Positions 9,773 through 22,868 of a stretch of DNA of 64,000 bases are shown here, in pieces (positions within the stretch are counted from its first letter, which is position 1; each line of letters opens with the position of its first letter). The stretch is from Clitoria ternatea (Eukaryota > Streptophyta > Magnoliopsida > Fabales > Fabaceae). The position numbers and the translations under genes are program-made. The notes beneath the pieces are model-generated. The model was not told where the DNA came from. It searched no databases and saw only the letters and a program-made list of their open reading frames with translations. The stretch spans positions 1 to 64,000 of the forward strand of contig JAYKXN010000292.1 of the NCBI GenBank assembly GCA_037962975.1, in the 5' to 3' direction.

Positions 9773-11658
9773 TAAAGGTTTTGATATAGTAAATTAACAT
9801 AAAAATGATGGATTTGCAAATCAATTATACATATACATACATGAATAGTTATGATTCTCATATATCTCTTAATATTTTTTCACATAAAACTAATTTTGTA
9901 AATACATATTATTTGAATTTAATAATTTTAACATTCTAAAATTAGTCATCCAAATATACTCTAAGGTTTAGCTCTTTAATGGTAAAAATCAAATTCAAAC
10001 TTCAATAACAATTTTTCATAATGATTGTTAGTTAAAGAATTATTTGAAACCCCATGAAATTTTATTTAAGAATTACTTATTTGATGGAAACAAATAGATG
10101 AAGCATTTTCAAAGCTTGTGTAGTCCATTTAAATGCTAATTTTGAGCTTAAATTATGTTGAGTTATGATCTTTTAAAGCTTAATTTAGATATAATTTGTT
10201 CCTTGATATGTCGGTATGACTCATCTTCGAAATCTAAAAACAAAAATATAGAATAAGAACTTAATATTTTAAAATATTATAAAGTTAAAAATAATTATGG
10301 TAATTATTTTTATAATTATACTAGTTATATTTTGGAAATCATAGTGACCTAATAGACATTATAAATTTAGCTAAGTAGACTTGATAAGCAAACCATAGGA
10401 CAATTTCACTGAAAGAAAAAATATGATTGTGTTGTGAGGCAATGTTGACCACATATGTGTAGGTTATGATGACTGACACAACTATTTAGAGTGAAAAAGA
10501 AAAGACTTCATTTTCTTGTTTTTGAAGAGTAATATAGAGAAACATTTTTTAAAAGTTTAATATATAGTTAAGCTTAATGTTTTATAAGTTTGACTTCTTC
10601 TTAAACCTATTCAATGTTATTATTATGTTCTTTACTCTTATATATATATATATTTATATATGTTTGTGTGTGTACACATTAATAATTCATTTGTAAATCA
10701 ATGTTTTAGACTTTAAGGTAAAGTTTTTGACATAGTAAATTTGCAAATCAGTTATAGATATAGATACGTGACTAGATATGATTCTCAGATATATCTTAAT
10801 ATTTCTTCACATAAGACTTGTTTTGTAAATACTTATTATTTGAATTTAATAATTCTAATATTCTAAAATTAGCCATCAAAATATACTCTAAGTTTTAGCT
10901 CTTCAGTGCTAAAAATCAAATTCAAACTTCAATAACAAATTTTCAATATGGTTCTGAGTTCAAGAATTCTTTGAAACCCCTGGAAATTTTATTTAGAAAT
11001 TACTTATTTGATGGAAACTAATAGATGAAGCATTTTCAAAGCTTGTGTAGTCCACTTAAATGCTAATTTTGAGCTCAAATTATCTTGAGTTATGATCTTT
11101 TAAAGCTCAATTTAGATATTGTTTATTCCTTAATATGTCAGTACTGACTCATCTTTGAAATCTAAAAACAAAACATATAAAACAACAACTTAATAATTTT
11201 AAAATATTATAAAGTTAAAATTAAAAATAGTTATCGTAATTATTTTTATAATTATACTAGTTATATTTTTGAAATCATAGTGACCTAATAAACATTATAA
11301 ATTTAGCTAAATAGACTTCATAAGCAAACCTTAGGACAATTTCACTGAAAGAAACAATATGGTTATGTTGTGAGGCAATGTTGACAACATATGTGTAGGC
11401 TATGATGAGTAGCACCCGTATTTAGAGTAAAAAAGAAAGGACTCAATTTTCTTATTTTTGAAGAATAATATAGAAAACCATTTTTAAAAAGTTAAATATG
11501 TAGTTAATCTTAATGTTTATAAGTTTGATTTCTTCTTAAACCTATTAAATGTTATTATTATGTTCTTTGCTCATATATATATATATGTGTGTGTGTGTGT
11601 GTACACACTAATAATTCATTTTTGAATCAATGTTTTAAAATATAGGGTAAAGATTTTG

Positions 11659-11668
11659 ACATATTAAA
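11659..11668. repeat. Satellite A to satellite B joint, copy 1
   Basis: The ten bases ACATATTAAA belong to both flanks. A monomers read TTTGACATA(G/T)TAAAG and B monomers read GTAAACATATTAAACTTGTC. The switch therefore falls on a 10-bp stretch of shared sequence. The same joint is at 38586-38595. Confidence 0.8.
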
Positions 11669-12119
11669 CTTGTCAATTAATCTTAGTATACTTTTAAAAT
11701 TTCATTGAGTAACAAAGAAGAAAGATCAATGATTATTACATTTTCCACTAATATAAAAAGTATCAAGATTAATTAATAAAAGTATGTGTTGAAAAACATA
11801 ATCAATGCACATTGTAAATTGAAAGAAGTCATATAAAAATTAACATGAAAAATTCTAAAACACATGTCACAAAAAGGATAAGAGAAAATACATTAAAAAT
11901 TAAGGAAAACTAAAATATATTATTTATATTATTAATTAATATTAATATATTTTAAATTAAATGCATCAATTAAGAATAATATTTATAAAAATAATAACAT
12001 ATAATTGATATCAAAGATGACTGAATCTATTTAAGAATGTTATTTATACAAATAATGATTCATTCATGTTATAAAATGACTAAAAAAAGTTACAGAGACT
12101 TCATAAATGGACACGCATG

Positions 12120-13140
12120 GATGCACGTACGCATGCACGAGAATTATTCAATAGTTTCATTGTATGGAATCCAAAACAACCTTGAAAGTATTTATAAACA
12201 TTGTATAAAACTTTTAAAAAGAAAAGAAGTCTCGCCACTAGTTCTTTTTCAATCACCATATTATGTTATTTTATGTTGATTAAGAAATTTAGTTATTTTA
12301 GGTAAACATATTAAACTTGTCAATTATTTTTGGTATACTTTTAAAATTACATTGAATAATAAGGAAGAAATATCAATGATTATTTCTTATTCCACTGATA
12401 TAAATATTTTCATGATTATTTATTAACAGTATGTGTTGAAAAAATAATCAATGCACATTGTAAATTGAAAGAAGTCATATAAAAATTAACAAGAATTCAA
12501 AAACCCGTCACATAAAAAGGATAAAAGAAAATACATTAAAAACTAAGGAAAAATAAAATATATTATTTATATTTTTCATTAATATTAATATATTTTAAAT
12601 TAAGTGCATCAATTAAGACTTGATGTGACCCCTTACGCGATTCTCTTACTAAATAAACCTTAAAATATAAAAGAATATTATTATTAATAATATATAATTT
12701 GTTAATTCTTTTTGTCAGATTCTTTTACTATCGATCTTTACGATCAATAAACAGAAAAAGGGAATTAATCAACTTCTATTGATAATTGATAGCAAAAGTG
12801 AGAGAATTCTAATCAAGAATAATATTTATAAAAATAATAACATATAATTGATATCAAAGATGACTGAATCCATTTAAGAATGCTATTTGTACAAAGAATG
12901 ATTCATTGAAGTCATTAAACGAATAAAGAAACTCAAAAAAACTACATAAATGGACACACATGCATGGACGCACGTACGCATGCATGAAAATTATTTCGTA
13001 GTTTCATTGTATCGACTCCAAAACAACATTGAATGTATTTATAAATATTGTTTAAAACTTTTAAAAAGAAAAGAAGTCTCACCACTAGTGCTTTTTCTAT
13101 CACCATATTATGTTATTTTATGTTGATTAAGAAATTTATT
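12120..13140 (+). repeat. Satellite B duplicated segment, left copy (period ~2134 bp)
   Basis: This segment shares with 14254-15274 a set of variants absent from most other B units: CAACCTTGAAAG, ATAAACATTG, TTTTTCAATCACC, ATATTTTCATGATTATTTAT, GATCTTTACGATCAA and AAACGAATAAAGAAACTCA. The anchors 12313 and 14447 are 2134 bp apart, so more than one monomer was duplicated as a block. Confidence 0.7.
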
Positions 13141-13159
13141 TATTATAGATAAACATATT

Positions 13160-14446
13160 AAACTTGTCAACTATTTTTGATATACTTTTTAAATTATATT
13201 GAATAATAAACAAGAAAAATCAATGATTATTTCATATTCTACTGATATAAATATTATCAAGCTTAATTTATAAGAGTATGTATTTAAAAAAGGATAAGAG
13301 AAAATACATTAAAAATTAAGGAAAAATAAAATATATTATTTATAGTTTTAATTAATATTAATATATTTTAAATTAAATGCATCAACTAAGACTTGGTATG
13401 ATCCTTTACGCAATTCTCTTACTAAATAAACCTTAAAAAATGAAAGAATATAATTATTAATAATATATAATTTGTTAATTATTTTTGTCTGATTCTTTTA
13501 CTATTGATCTTTACTATCAATAAATGGAAAAGGGAATTCATCATCTTCTATTGATAATTGATAGCAAAAGTAAGAGAATCTAATTAAGAATAAAATTTAT
13601 AAAATAATAACATATAATTGATATCAAAGATGACTAACTCCATTTAAGAAGGATATTTGTAAAAATAATGATCATTCTGGTTATAAAATGACTAAAAAAA
13701 CTCACAAAGACTTCACAAATGCACACGCATGCATGGACGTACGTACGCACGCATCAAAATTATTAAGTAGTTTTTTTTATAGAATCCAAAACAACATTGA
13801 AAGTATTTATAAATATTGTATAAAACTTTTAAAAAGAAAAGAAGTCTCGCCATTAAGACTAAGGGAAAGTAAAATATATTATTTATATTTTTTTAATATT
13901 AATATATTTTAAATTAAATGCATCAATTAAGACTTGAGTGACTCCTTAAAAAAGATAGAATATAATTATTAATAATATATAATTTGTGAATTATTTTTGT
14001 GAGATTCTTTTACTATCGATCTTTACTATCAATAAATGGAAAAAGGGGAATTAATCAACCTCTATTGATAATTGATAGCAAAAGAGAGAGAATTCTAATT
14101 AAGAATAATATTTATAAAAATAATATTATATAATTGATATCAAAGATGACTGAATCCATTTAAGAATGCAATTTGTACAAATAATGATTCATTCACGTCA
14201 TATAAAACGACTAAAAAACTCACAAAGACTTCATAAATGGACACGTATGCTTGGACACACGTACGCATACACAACAATTATTAAGTAGTTTAATTGTATG
14301 GAATCCAAAACAACCTTGAAAGTATTTATAAACATTGTATAAAACTTTTAAAAAGAAAAGAAGTCTCGCCACTAGTTCTTTTTCAATCACCATATTATGT
14401 TACTTTATGTTGATTAAGAAATTTAGTTATTTTAGGTAAACATATT
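13160..14446 (+). repeat. Fused satellite B monomers with two deletions
   Basis: The interval is 1287 bp instead of two units of 847. One deletion joins GTATGTATTT to AAAAAAGGATAAG at about 13281. A second joins GTCTCGCCA to TTAAGACTAAGG at about 13850, removing the usual ACTAGTGC...TTAAAAATTAAGG stretch. A 225-base frame across the second joint is accidental. Confidence 0.75.
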
Positions 14447-15274
14447 AAACTTGTCAATTATTCTTGGTATACTTTTAAAATTACATTGAAAAATAAGGAT
14501 GAAATATCAATGATTATTTCATATTCCACTGATATAAATATTTTCATGATTATTTATTAACAGTATGTGTTGAAAAAATAATCAATGCACACTGTAAATT
14601 GAAAGAAGTCATATAAAAATTAACAAGAATTCAAAAACACGTCTCATAAAAAGGATAAAAGAAAATACATTAAAAACTAAGGAAAAATAAAATATATTAT
14701 TTATATTTTTTATTAATATTAATATATTTTAAATTAAGTGCATCAATTAAGACTTGATGTGACCCCTTACGCGATTCTCTTACTAAATAAACCTTAAAAG
14801 ATAAAAGCATATAATTATTAATAATATATAATTTCTTAATTCTTTTTGTCAGATTCTTTTACTATCGATCTTTACGATCAATAAATGGAAAAAGGGAATT
14901 AATCAACTTCTATTGATAATTGATAGCAAAAGTGAGAGAATTCTAATCAAGAATAATATTTATAAAAATAATAACATATAATTGATATCAAAGATGACTG
15001 AATCCATTTAAGAATGCTATTTGTACAAAGAACGTTTTATTAAAGTCATTAAACGAATAAAGAAACTCACAAAGACTTCATAAATGGACACGCATGCATG
15101 GACGCACGTACGCATGCATGAAAATTATTTCGTAGTTTCATTGTAAGGAATCCAAAACAACATTGAATGTATTTATAAATATTGTTTAAAATTTTTAAAA
15201 AGAAAAGAAGTCTCACCACTAGTGCTTTTTCTATCACCATATTATGTTATTTTATGTTGATTAAGAAATTTAGT
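14254..15274 (+). repeat. Satellite B duplicated segment, right copy (period ~2134 bp)
   Basis: Partner of 12120-13140, with the same diagnostic variants. Scattered differences, such as ACGTTTTATTAAAG versus ATGATTCATTGAAG at the homologous point, show that the block duplication is older than the U1/U2 duplication. Confidence 0.7.
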
Positions 15275-17731
15275 TATATTAGGTAAATATATTAACTTGT
15301 CAATAATTCTTGGTATACTTTTAAAATTACATTGAATAATAAACAAGAAGATCAATGATTATTTCATATTCCACTGATATAAATAGTATCAAAATTAATA
15401 AATAAAAGTATGTGTTGAAAAAGTAATCAATGCACACTGTAAATTGAAAGAAGTCATATAAAAATTAACATGCAAAATTCTAAAACACATGTCATAAAAA
15501 GGATAAGAGAAAATACATTAAAGATGAAGGAAAAATAAAATATATTTTTTATATTTTTAATTAATATTAATTTATTTTAAATTAAATGCATCGATTAAGA
15601 CTCAGTGTGATCCCTTATGCGATTCTCTTACTAAATAAACCTTAAAAAATAAAATAATAGAATTATTAATAAAATATAATTTTTTAATTAATTTTGTCAC
15701 ATTCTTTTACTATCGATCTTTACTATCAATAAATGGAAAAGAGAATTAATCATCTTCTATTGATAATTGATAGTAAAAGAGAGAGAATTCTAAGTAAGAA
15801 TAATATTTATAAAAATAATAACATATAATTGATATCAAAGAAGACTGAAGCCATTTAAGAATGCTATTTGTACAAATTAGGATTCATTCACGTCATAAAA
15901 CGACTAAAAAAACTCACAAAGACTTCATAAATGTACACGTATGCTTGGACGCACGTATGCATGCACGAAAATTATTAAGTAGTTTCATTGTATGGAATCC
16001 AAAACAGCATTGAAAATATTTATAAATATTGTATAAAACTTTTAAAAAGAAAAGAAGAGTCGTCACTAGTGCTTTTTCTCTCACCATATTTTGCTATTTT
16101 ACGTTGATTAAGAAATTTAGTTATATTAGGTAAACATATTAAACTTATCAATTATTCTTGGTATACTTTTAAAATTACATTGAATAATAAACTAGAAAGA
16201 TCAATGATTAATAAAAGTATGTGTTGAAAAAATATTCAATGCACATTGTAAATTGAAAGAAGTCATATGAAAATTAACATGAAAAAGACTAAAACACATG
16301 TCATAAAAAGGATAAGAGAAAATACATTGAAAATTAAGGAAAAATAAAATATATTATTTATAATTTTAATTAATATTAATATATTTTAGATTAAATGCAT
16401 CAATTAAGACTTGGTGTAATCCCTTACGTGATTCTCTTACTAAATAAACCTTAAAAAATAAAATAATATAATTATTAATAAAATATAATTTTTTACTTAA
16501 TTTTTTCATATTCTTTTACTATCAATCTTTACTATCAATAAATGGAAAAGGGAATTAATCATCTTCTATTGATAATTGATAGTAAAAGTGAGAGAATGTA
16601 AATAAGAATTATATTTATAAAATAATAATATATAATTGATATCAAAGATGACTAACTCCATTTAAGAATGCTATTTGTAAAAATAATGATTGATTCTTGT
16701 TATAAAACGACCAAAAAAAGTTCAAAGACTTCATAAAAGCACACGTATGCATGGACGCACGTACGCACGCATAAAAGTTTTTAAGTAGTTTCATTGTATG
16801 GAATCCAAAACAACATTGAAAGTAATTATAAATATTGTATAAAACGTTTAAAAAGAACAGAAGTCTCGTCACTAGTGCTTTTTCTATCACCATATTATGT
16901 TATTTTATGTTGATTAAGAAATTTAGTTATATTAGGTAAACATATTAAACTTGTCAATTATTCTTGGTATACTTTTAAAATTACATTGAATAGTAAACAA
17001 GAAAGAACAATAATTAATAAAAGTATACGTTGAAAAAATATTCAATGCACAATGTAAATTGAAAGAAGTCATATAAAAATTAACATAAACAATTCTAAAA
17101 TACATGTCATAAAAAGGATAAGAGAAAATACATTAAAAATTAAGGAAGAATAAAATATATTCTTTATAATTTTAATTAATATTAATATATTTTAAATTAA
17201 ATGCATCAATTAAGACTTGGTGTAATCCCTTACGCGATTCTCTTATTAAATAAACCTTAAAAAATAACATAATATATTTATTAATAATATATAATTCATT
17301 AATTATTTTTGTCAGATTCTTTTACTATCGATCTTTACTATCAATAAATGGAAAATGGGAATTAATCCACCTTTATTGATAATTGATAGCAAAAGTGAGA
17401 GAATTCTAATTAACAATAATACTTATAAAAATAAAAATGTATAATTGATATCAAAGATGACTAAATCCATTTTAGAGTGCTATTTGTACAAATAATGATT
17501 CATTCACATCATAAAACGACTAAAAAACTCACAAAGACTTCATAAATGGACACACATGCATGGACGCGCGTAGTTTCATTGTATTGAATCCAGAAAAACA
17601 TTGAAAGTATTTATGAATATTGTTTAAAACTTTTAAAAAGAAAAGAAGTCTCGCCACTAGAGCTTTTTCTATCACCATATTATGTTATTTTATGTTGATT
17701 AAGAAATTTAGTTATTTTACATAAACATATT

Positions 17732-19173
17732 AAACTTCTCAATTATTCTTGGTATACTTTTAAAATTACACTGAATAACAAAAAAGAAAGGTCAATGATT
17801 ATTTCATATTCCACTGATATAGTAGTATCAAGATTAATTAATAAGAGTATATATTGAAAACAATAATCAATGCGCATTGTAAATTGAAAGAAGTCATGTA
17901 AAAATGAACATGAAAAATTCTAAAACACATGTCATAAAAAGGATAAGAGAAGGTACATTAAAAACTAAGGAAAAATAAAATATATGATTTATATTTTTAA
18001 TTAATATTAATATATTTTAAATTAAATGCATCAACTAAGACTTGGTGTGATCCCTTACGCGATTCTCTTACTAAATAAACCTTAAAAAATATAAAAGAAT
18101 ATAATTATTAATTATTTTTGTCAGATTCTTTTACTATCGATCTTTTGTATTAATAAATGGAAAAAGGGAATTAATCAACCTCTATTGATAATTGATAGCA
18201 AAAGTGAAGGAATTCTAATTAAGAATAATATTTATAAATATACTAACATATAATTGATATCAAAGATGACTGAATCCATTTAAGAATGCTGTTTGTGAAA
18301 ATAATGATTCATTCACGTCATAAAACGACTAAAAAAACTCACTAAGACTTTATAAATGGACACGTATGCTTGGACGCACGTACGCATGCACGAAAGTTAT
18401 TAAGTAGTTTCATTGTATGGAATCCAAAAAAACGTTGAAAGTATTTTTAAATATTGTATTAAACTTTTAAAAAGAAAACTAAAACATTGTATTGAATCCA
18501 AAAAAACATTAAAAGTATTTCTAAAACATACTTCATAAAAAGGATAAGAGAAAATATATTAAAAATTAAGGAAAATTAAAACATATTATTTATATTTTTA
18601 ATTAATATTAATATATTTTAAATTAAATCAATCAATTAAGACTGAGTGTGATCCCTTATGCGATTCTCTTACTAAATAAACCTTAAAAAATAAAAGAATA
18701 TAATTATTAATAATATATAATTTGTTAATTAATTTAGTCACATTCTTTTACTATCAATCTTTACTATCAATAAATGGAAAATGGAATCAATCATCTTCTA
18801 TTGATAATTGATAACAAAAGTGAGAGAATCTAATTAAAATATTTATAAAAATAATAACATATAATTGATACCAAAGATGACTAACTCCATTTAAGAATGC
18901 TATTTGTAAAAATAATGACTCATTCAAGTCATTAAACGACTAAAAAGACTCACAAATACTTTATCAATGCACACGCATCCATGGACGAACGTACGCACGA
19001 TTTCATCGTATGGAATCCAAAACAACATTAAATGTATTTATAAATATTGTATAAAACTTTAAAAAAAAAAGAAATCTTAAAAAAAAGAAATCTCGTCACT
19101 AGTTCTTTTTCTAACACCATATTATGATATTTTATGTTGATTAAGAAATTTAGTTATTTTAGGTAAACATATT
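17732..19173 (+). repeat. Fused satellite B monomers with local duplication
   Basis: The interval is 1442 bp. Near 18470-18540 the sequence runs through GAATCCAAAAAAACGTTG, then repeats GAATCCAAAAAAACATTA, and jumps to CATAAAAAGGATAAGAG. The unit anchor and several hundred bases are missing. At about 19062-19095 a further short tandem duplication of an AAAAAAAAGAAATCT-type string is present. Confidence 0.7.
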
Positions 19174-19580
19174 AAACTTGTCAATTATGCTTGGAATACT
19201 TTAAAAATTCCATTGAGTAATAAAGAAGAAAGATAAATGATTATTACATATTCCACTAATATGAATAGTATCAAGATTAATTAATAAAAGTATGTGTTGA
19301 AAAACATAATCAATACACACTGTAAATTGAAAGAAGTCATATAAAAATTAACATGAAAAATTCTAAAACACATATCAAAAAAAGGATAAGAGAAAATACA
19401 CTAAAAATTAAGGAAAAATAAATATATTATTTATATTATTAAATAATATTAATATATTTTAAATTAAGTGCATCAACTAAGACTTGGTGTGATCCCTTAC
19501 GCGCTTCTCTTCCTAAATAAACCTTAAAAAAGAATATAATTATTAATAATATACAATTCGTTAATTAATTTTGTCACATT

Positions 19581-19656
19581 CTTTTACTATCAATCTTTAC
19601 TATCAATAAATGGAAAAGGGAATTAATCAACTTCTATTGATAATTGATAGTAAAAG
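19581..19656. repeat. Conserved inverted repeat (stem-loop) of satellite B, best example
   Basis: Outer arms CTTTTACTATCAAT (19581-19594) and ATTGATAGTAAAAG (19643-19656) are perfect inverse complements. Inner arms TATCAATA (19601-19608) and TATTGATA (19635-19642) are too. Together they make 22 paired bases with a 6-nt bulge CTTTAC and a 26-nt loop. Recognisable versions occur in each B unit, for example near 12719, 14868, 17324, 20280, 22607 and 23456, with mismatches mainly at TATC(A/G)AT and GATAG(T/C)A. Confidence 0.85.
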
Positions 19657-22600
19657 TGAGAGAATTCTAATGTTATAAAACGGCTACAAAAACTTACAAT
19701 GACTTCATAAATGGACACGCATGGATGGACTCACGTACGCATGCACGAAAATTATTAAGTCGTTTCATTGCATGGAATCCAAAACAACATTGAAAGTATC
19801 TATAAATATTGTATAAAACCTTTAAAAAGAAAATAAGTCTCGCCACTAGTGCTTTTTCTATCACCATATTCTGTTAATTTATGTTGATTAAGAAATTTAA
19901 TTATTTTAGGTAAACATATTAAACTTGTCAATTATTCTTGGTATACTTTTAAAATTACATTGAATAATAAAGAAGAAAGATCAATGATTATTTCATATTC
20001 CTCTAATATAAATAGTATCAAGATTAATTTTTAAAAGTATGTGTTAAAAAAATAATCAATGCACATTGTAAATTGAAAAAAGTCATATAAAAATTAACAT
20101 GAAAAATTCTAAAACACATGTCATAAAAAGGATAAGAGAAAATACATTAAAAATTAAGGAAAAATAAAATATATTAATTACTTTGTGTCATCGCTTACGC
20201 AATTCTCTTTCAAAATAAACCTTAAAAAAAGAATATAATTATTAATAATATATAATTTGTTAATTAATTTTGTCACATTCTTTTACTATCAATCTTTACT
20301 ATCAATAAATGGAAAAGGGAATTAATCAACTTCTATTGATAATTGATAGTAAAAGTGAGAGAATTCTAATGTTATAAAACGACTAAAAAAACTTACAAAG
20401 ACCTCATAAATGGACATGCATGGATGGACGCACATACGCATGCACGAAAATTATTAAGTAGTTTCATTGTATGGAATCCAAAACAACATTAAAAGTATTT
20501 ATAAATATTGTATAAAACTTTTAAAAAGAAAAGAAATCTCGCCACTATTGCATTTTCTATCACCGTATTCTGTTAATTTATGTTGATTAAGAAATTTAGT
20601 TATTTTTTGTACACATATTAGACTTGTCAATTATTCTTGGCATACTTTTAAAATTACATTGAATAATAAAGAAGAAAGATCAATGATTATTTCGTATTCT
20701 ATTGATATAAGTAGTATAAAGATTAATTTTTAAGAGTATGTGTTAAAAAAATAATCAATGCACATTGTAAATTGAAAGAAGTCATATAAAAATTAACATG
20801 AAAAATTCTAAAACACATGTCATAAAAAGGATAAGAGACAACACATTAAAAATTAAGGAAAAAATATATTATTTATATTTTTAATTAATATTAATATATT
20901 TTAAATTAAATGCATTAATTAAGACTTGTGTGATCCCTTACACGATTCTCTTACTAAATAAACCTTAAAAAATTAAAGAATATAATTAATAATAATATAT
21001 AGTTTGTTAATTAATTTTGTCACATTCTTTTACTATCGATCTTTACTATCAATAAATGGAAAAAGGAATTCATCATCTTCAATTGATAATTGATAGCAAA
21101 AGTGAGAAAGTCTAATTAAGAATAATATTTATAAAATAATAACATATAATTGATATCAAAGATGACTAACTTCATTTAAGAATGCTATTTGTAAAAATAA
21201 TGATCATTTTGGTTATAAAACGACTAAAAAACTCACAAAGACTTCATAAATGCACACACATGCATGGACGCACGTACACACGCATAAAAATTATTAAGTA
21301 GTTTCATTCTATGGAATCTAGAACAACATTGAAAGTATTTATAAATATTGTATAAAACTTTTAAAAAAAAAAGAAGTCTCGCTACTAGTTCTTTTTCTAT
21401 CACTATATTATGTTATTTTATGTTGAGTAAGAAATTTAGTTATTTTAGGTAAACATATTAAACTTATTCTTGGCATAGTTTTAAAATTATGTTGAATAAT
21501 AGGATGAAAGAACAATGATTACTTATATTTTTAATTAATATTCTATATTTATATAAAAATTAACAAGAAAAATTCTAAAACACATGTCATAAAATATATT
21601 ATTTATATTTTTAATTAATATTATATATTTTAAATTACATACATCAATTAAGACCTGATGTGAACCCTTACGCGATTCTCTTACTAAATAAACCTTAAAA
21701 ATAAAACAATATAATTATTAATAATATATAATTTGTTAATTATATTTGTCAGATTCCTTTACTATCGATCTTTACTATCAATAAATTTAAAAAGGGAACT
21801 AATCAACCTCTATTGATAATTGATAGTAAAAGTGAAAGAATTCTAATTAATAATGTTATTTATAAAAATAATAACATATCATTGATATCAAAGATAACTG
21901 AATCCATTTAAGAATGCTATTTGTACAAATAATGATTCATTCACATCATAAAACGACTAAAAAAACTCATAAAGACTTTATAAATGGACACATATGCTTG
22001 GACGCACGTACGCACACATGAAAATTATTAAGTAGTGTCATTGTATGGACTCCAAAACAACATTGAAAGTATTTATAAATATTGTATAAAACTTATAAAA
22101 AGAAAAGAAGTCTCGCCACTAGTACTTTTTCTATCATCATATTATGTTATATTATGTTGATTAACAAATTTAGTTAATTTAGGTAAATATATTAAACTTG
22201 TCAATTATTCTTGGTATACTTTTAAAATTACATTGAATAATAAAGAAGAAAGATCAATAATTATTTCATATTCCATTGATATAAATAGTATCAAGATTAA
22301 TTAATAAGAGTATGTGTTGAAAAAAATAATCAATGTACATCGTAAATTGAAAGAAGTCATATAAAAATTAACATGAAAAATTCTAAAACACATGTCATAA
22401 AATGGATAAGAGAAAATACATTAAAAATTAAGGAAAAATAAATATATTATTTATATTTTTAATTAATATTAATATATTTTAAATTAAATGCATCAATTAA
22501 GACTTGATGTGACCCCTTACACGATTCTCTTACTAAATAAACATCAAAAAATAAAAGAATATAATAATTAATAATATATAATTTGTTAATTAATTTTATC

Positions 22601-22833
22601 ACATTCTTTTACTATTGATCTTTACTATCAATAAATGGAAAAGGGAATTAATCATCTTCTATTGATAATTGATAGCAAAAGTGAGAGAATCTAATTAAGA
22701 ATAATATTTATAAAAATAATAACATATAATTGATATCAAAGATGACTAACTCCATTCAAGAATGCTATTTGTAACAATAATGATTCATTCTGGTTATAAA
22801 ACAACTAAAAAGACTCACATAGACCTCACAAAT

Positions 22834-22868
22834 GCACACACATGCATGGATACACATACACACGCATG
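22834..22868. repeat. Satellite B CpG-rich motif, decayed version
   Basis: Compared with 23684-23718, changes fall at former CpG sites: ACGC becomes ACAC, ACGTACG becomes ACATACA. The pattern is C-to-T or G-to-A, as expected from deamination of methylated cytosine. Confidence 0.7.

Larger units (their letters stand above)
6683..11658 (+). repeat. Satellite A tandem array, block 2
   Basis: The interrupted monomer resumes at 6683. Full units start at 6945, 7893, 8832, 9773 and 10719, and a final partial unit starts near 11649. Spacing is about 930-948 bp. The unit at 10719 lacks about 20 bp after CATAGTAAA. Each (TA)n(TG)n tract differs in length; the longest pure TA run is at 7807-7841. The array stops abruptly at the start of satellite B. 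Confidence 0.93.

Noticed and set aside
12640..12670. tRNA or SINE-type promoter boxes in the satellite B segment with CCCCTTACGCGATTCTC
   Set aside because: No A-box/B-box pair with proper spacing and no cloverleaf found around it.
13688..13912. Recurring 62-83 codon frames in satellite B on both strands
   Set aside because: They coincide with the least AT-rich part of each unit, overlap on both strands, differ in ends with every indel, and show no known motif.
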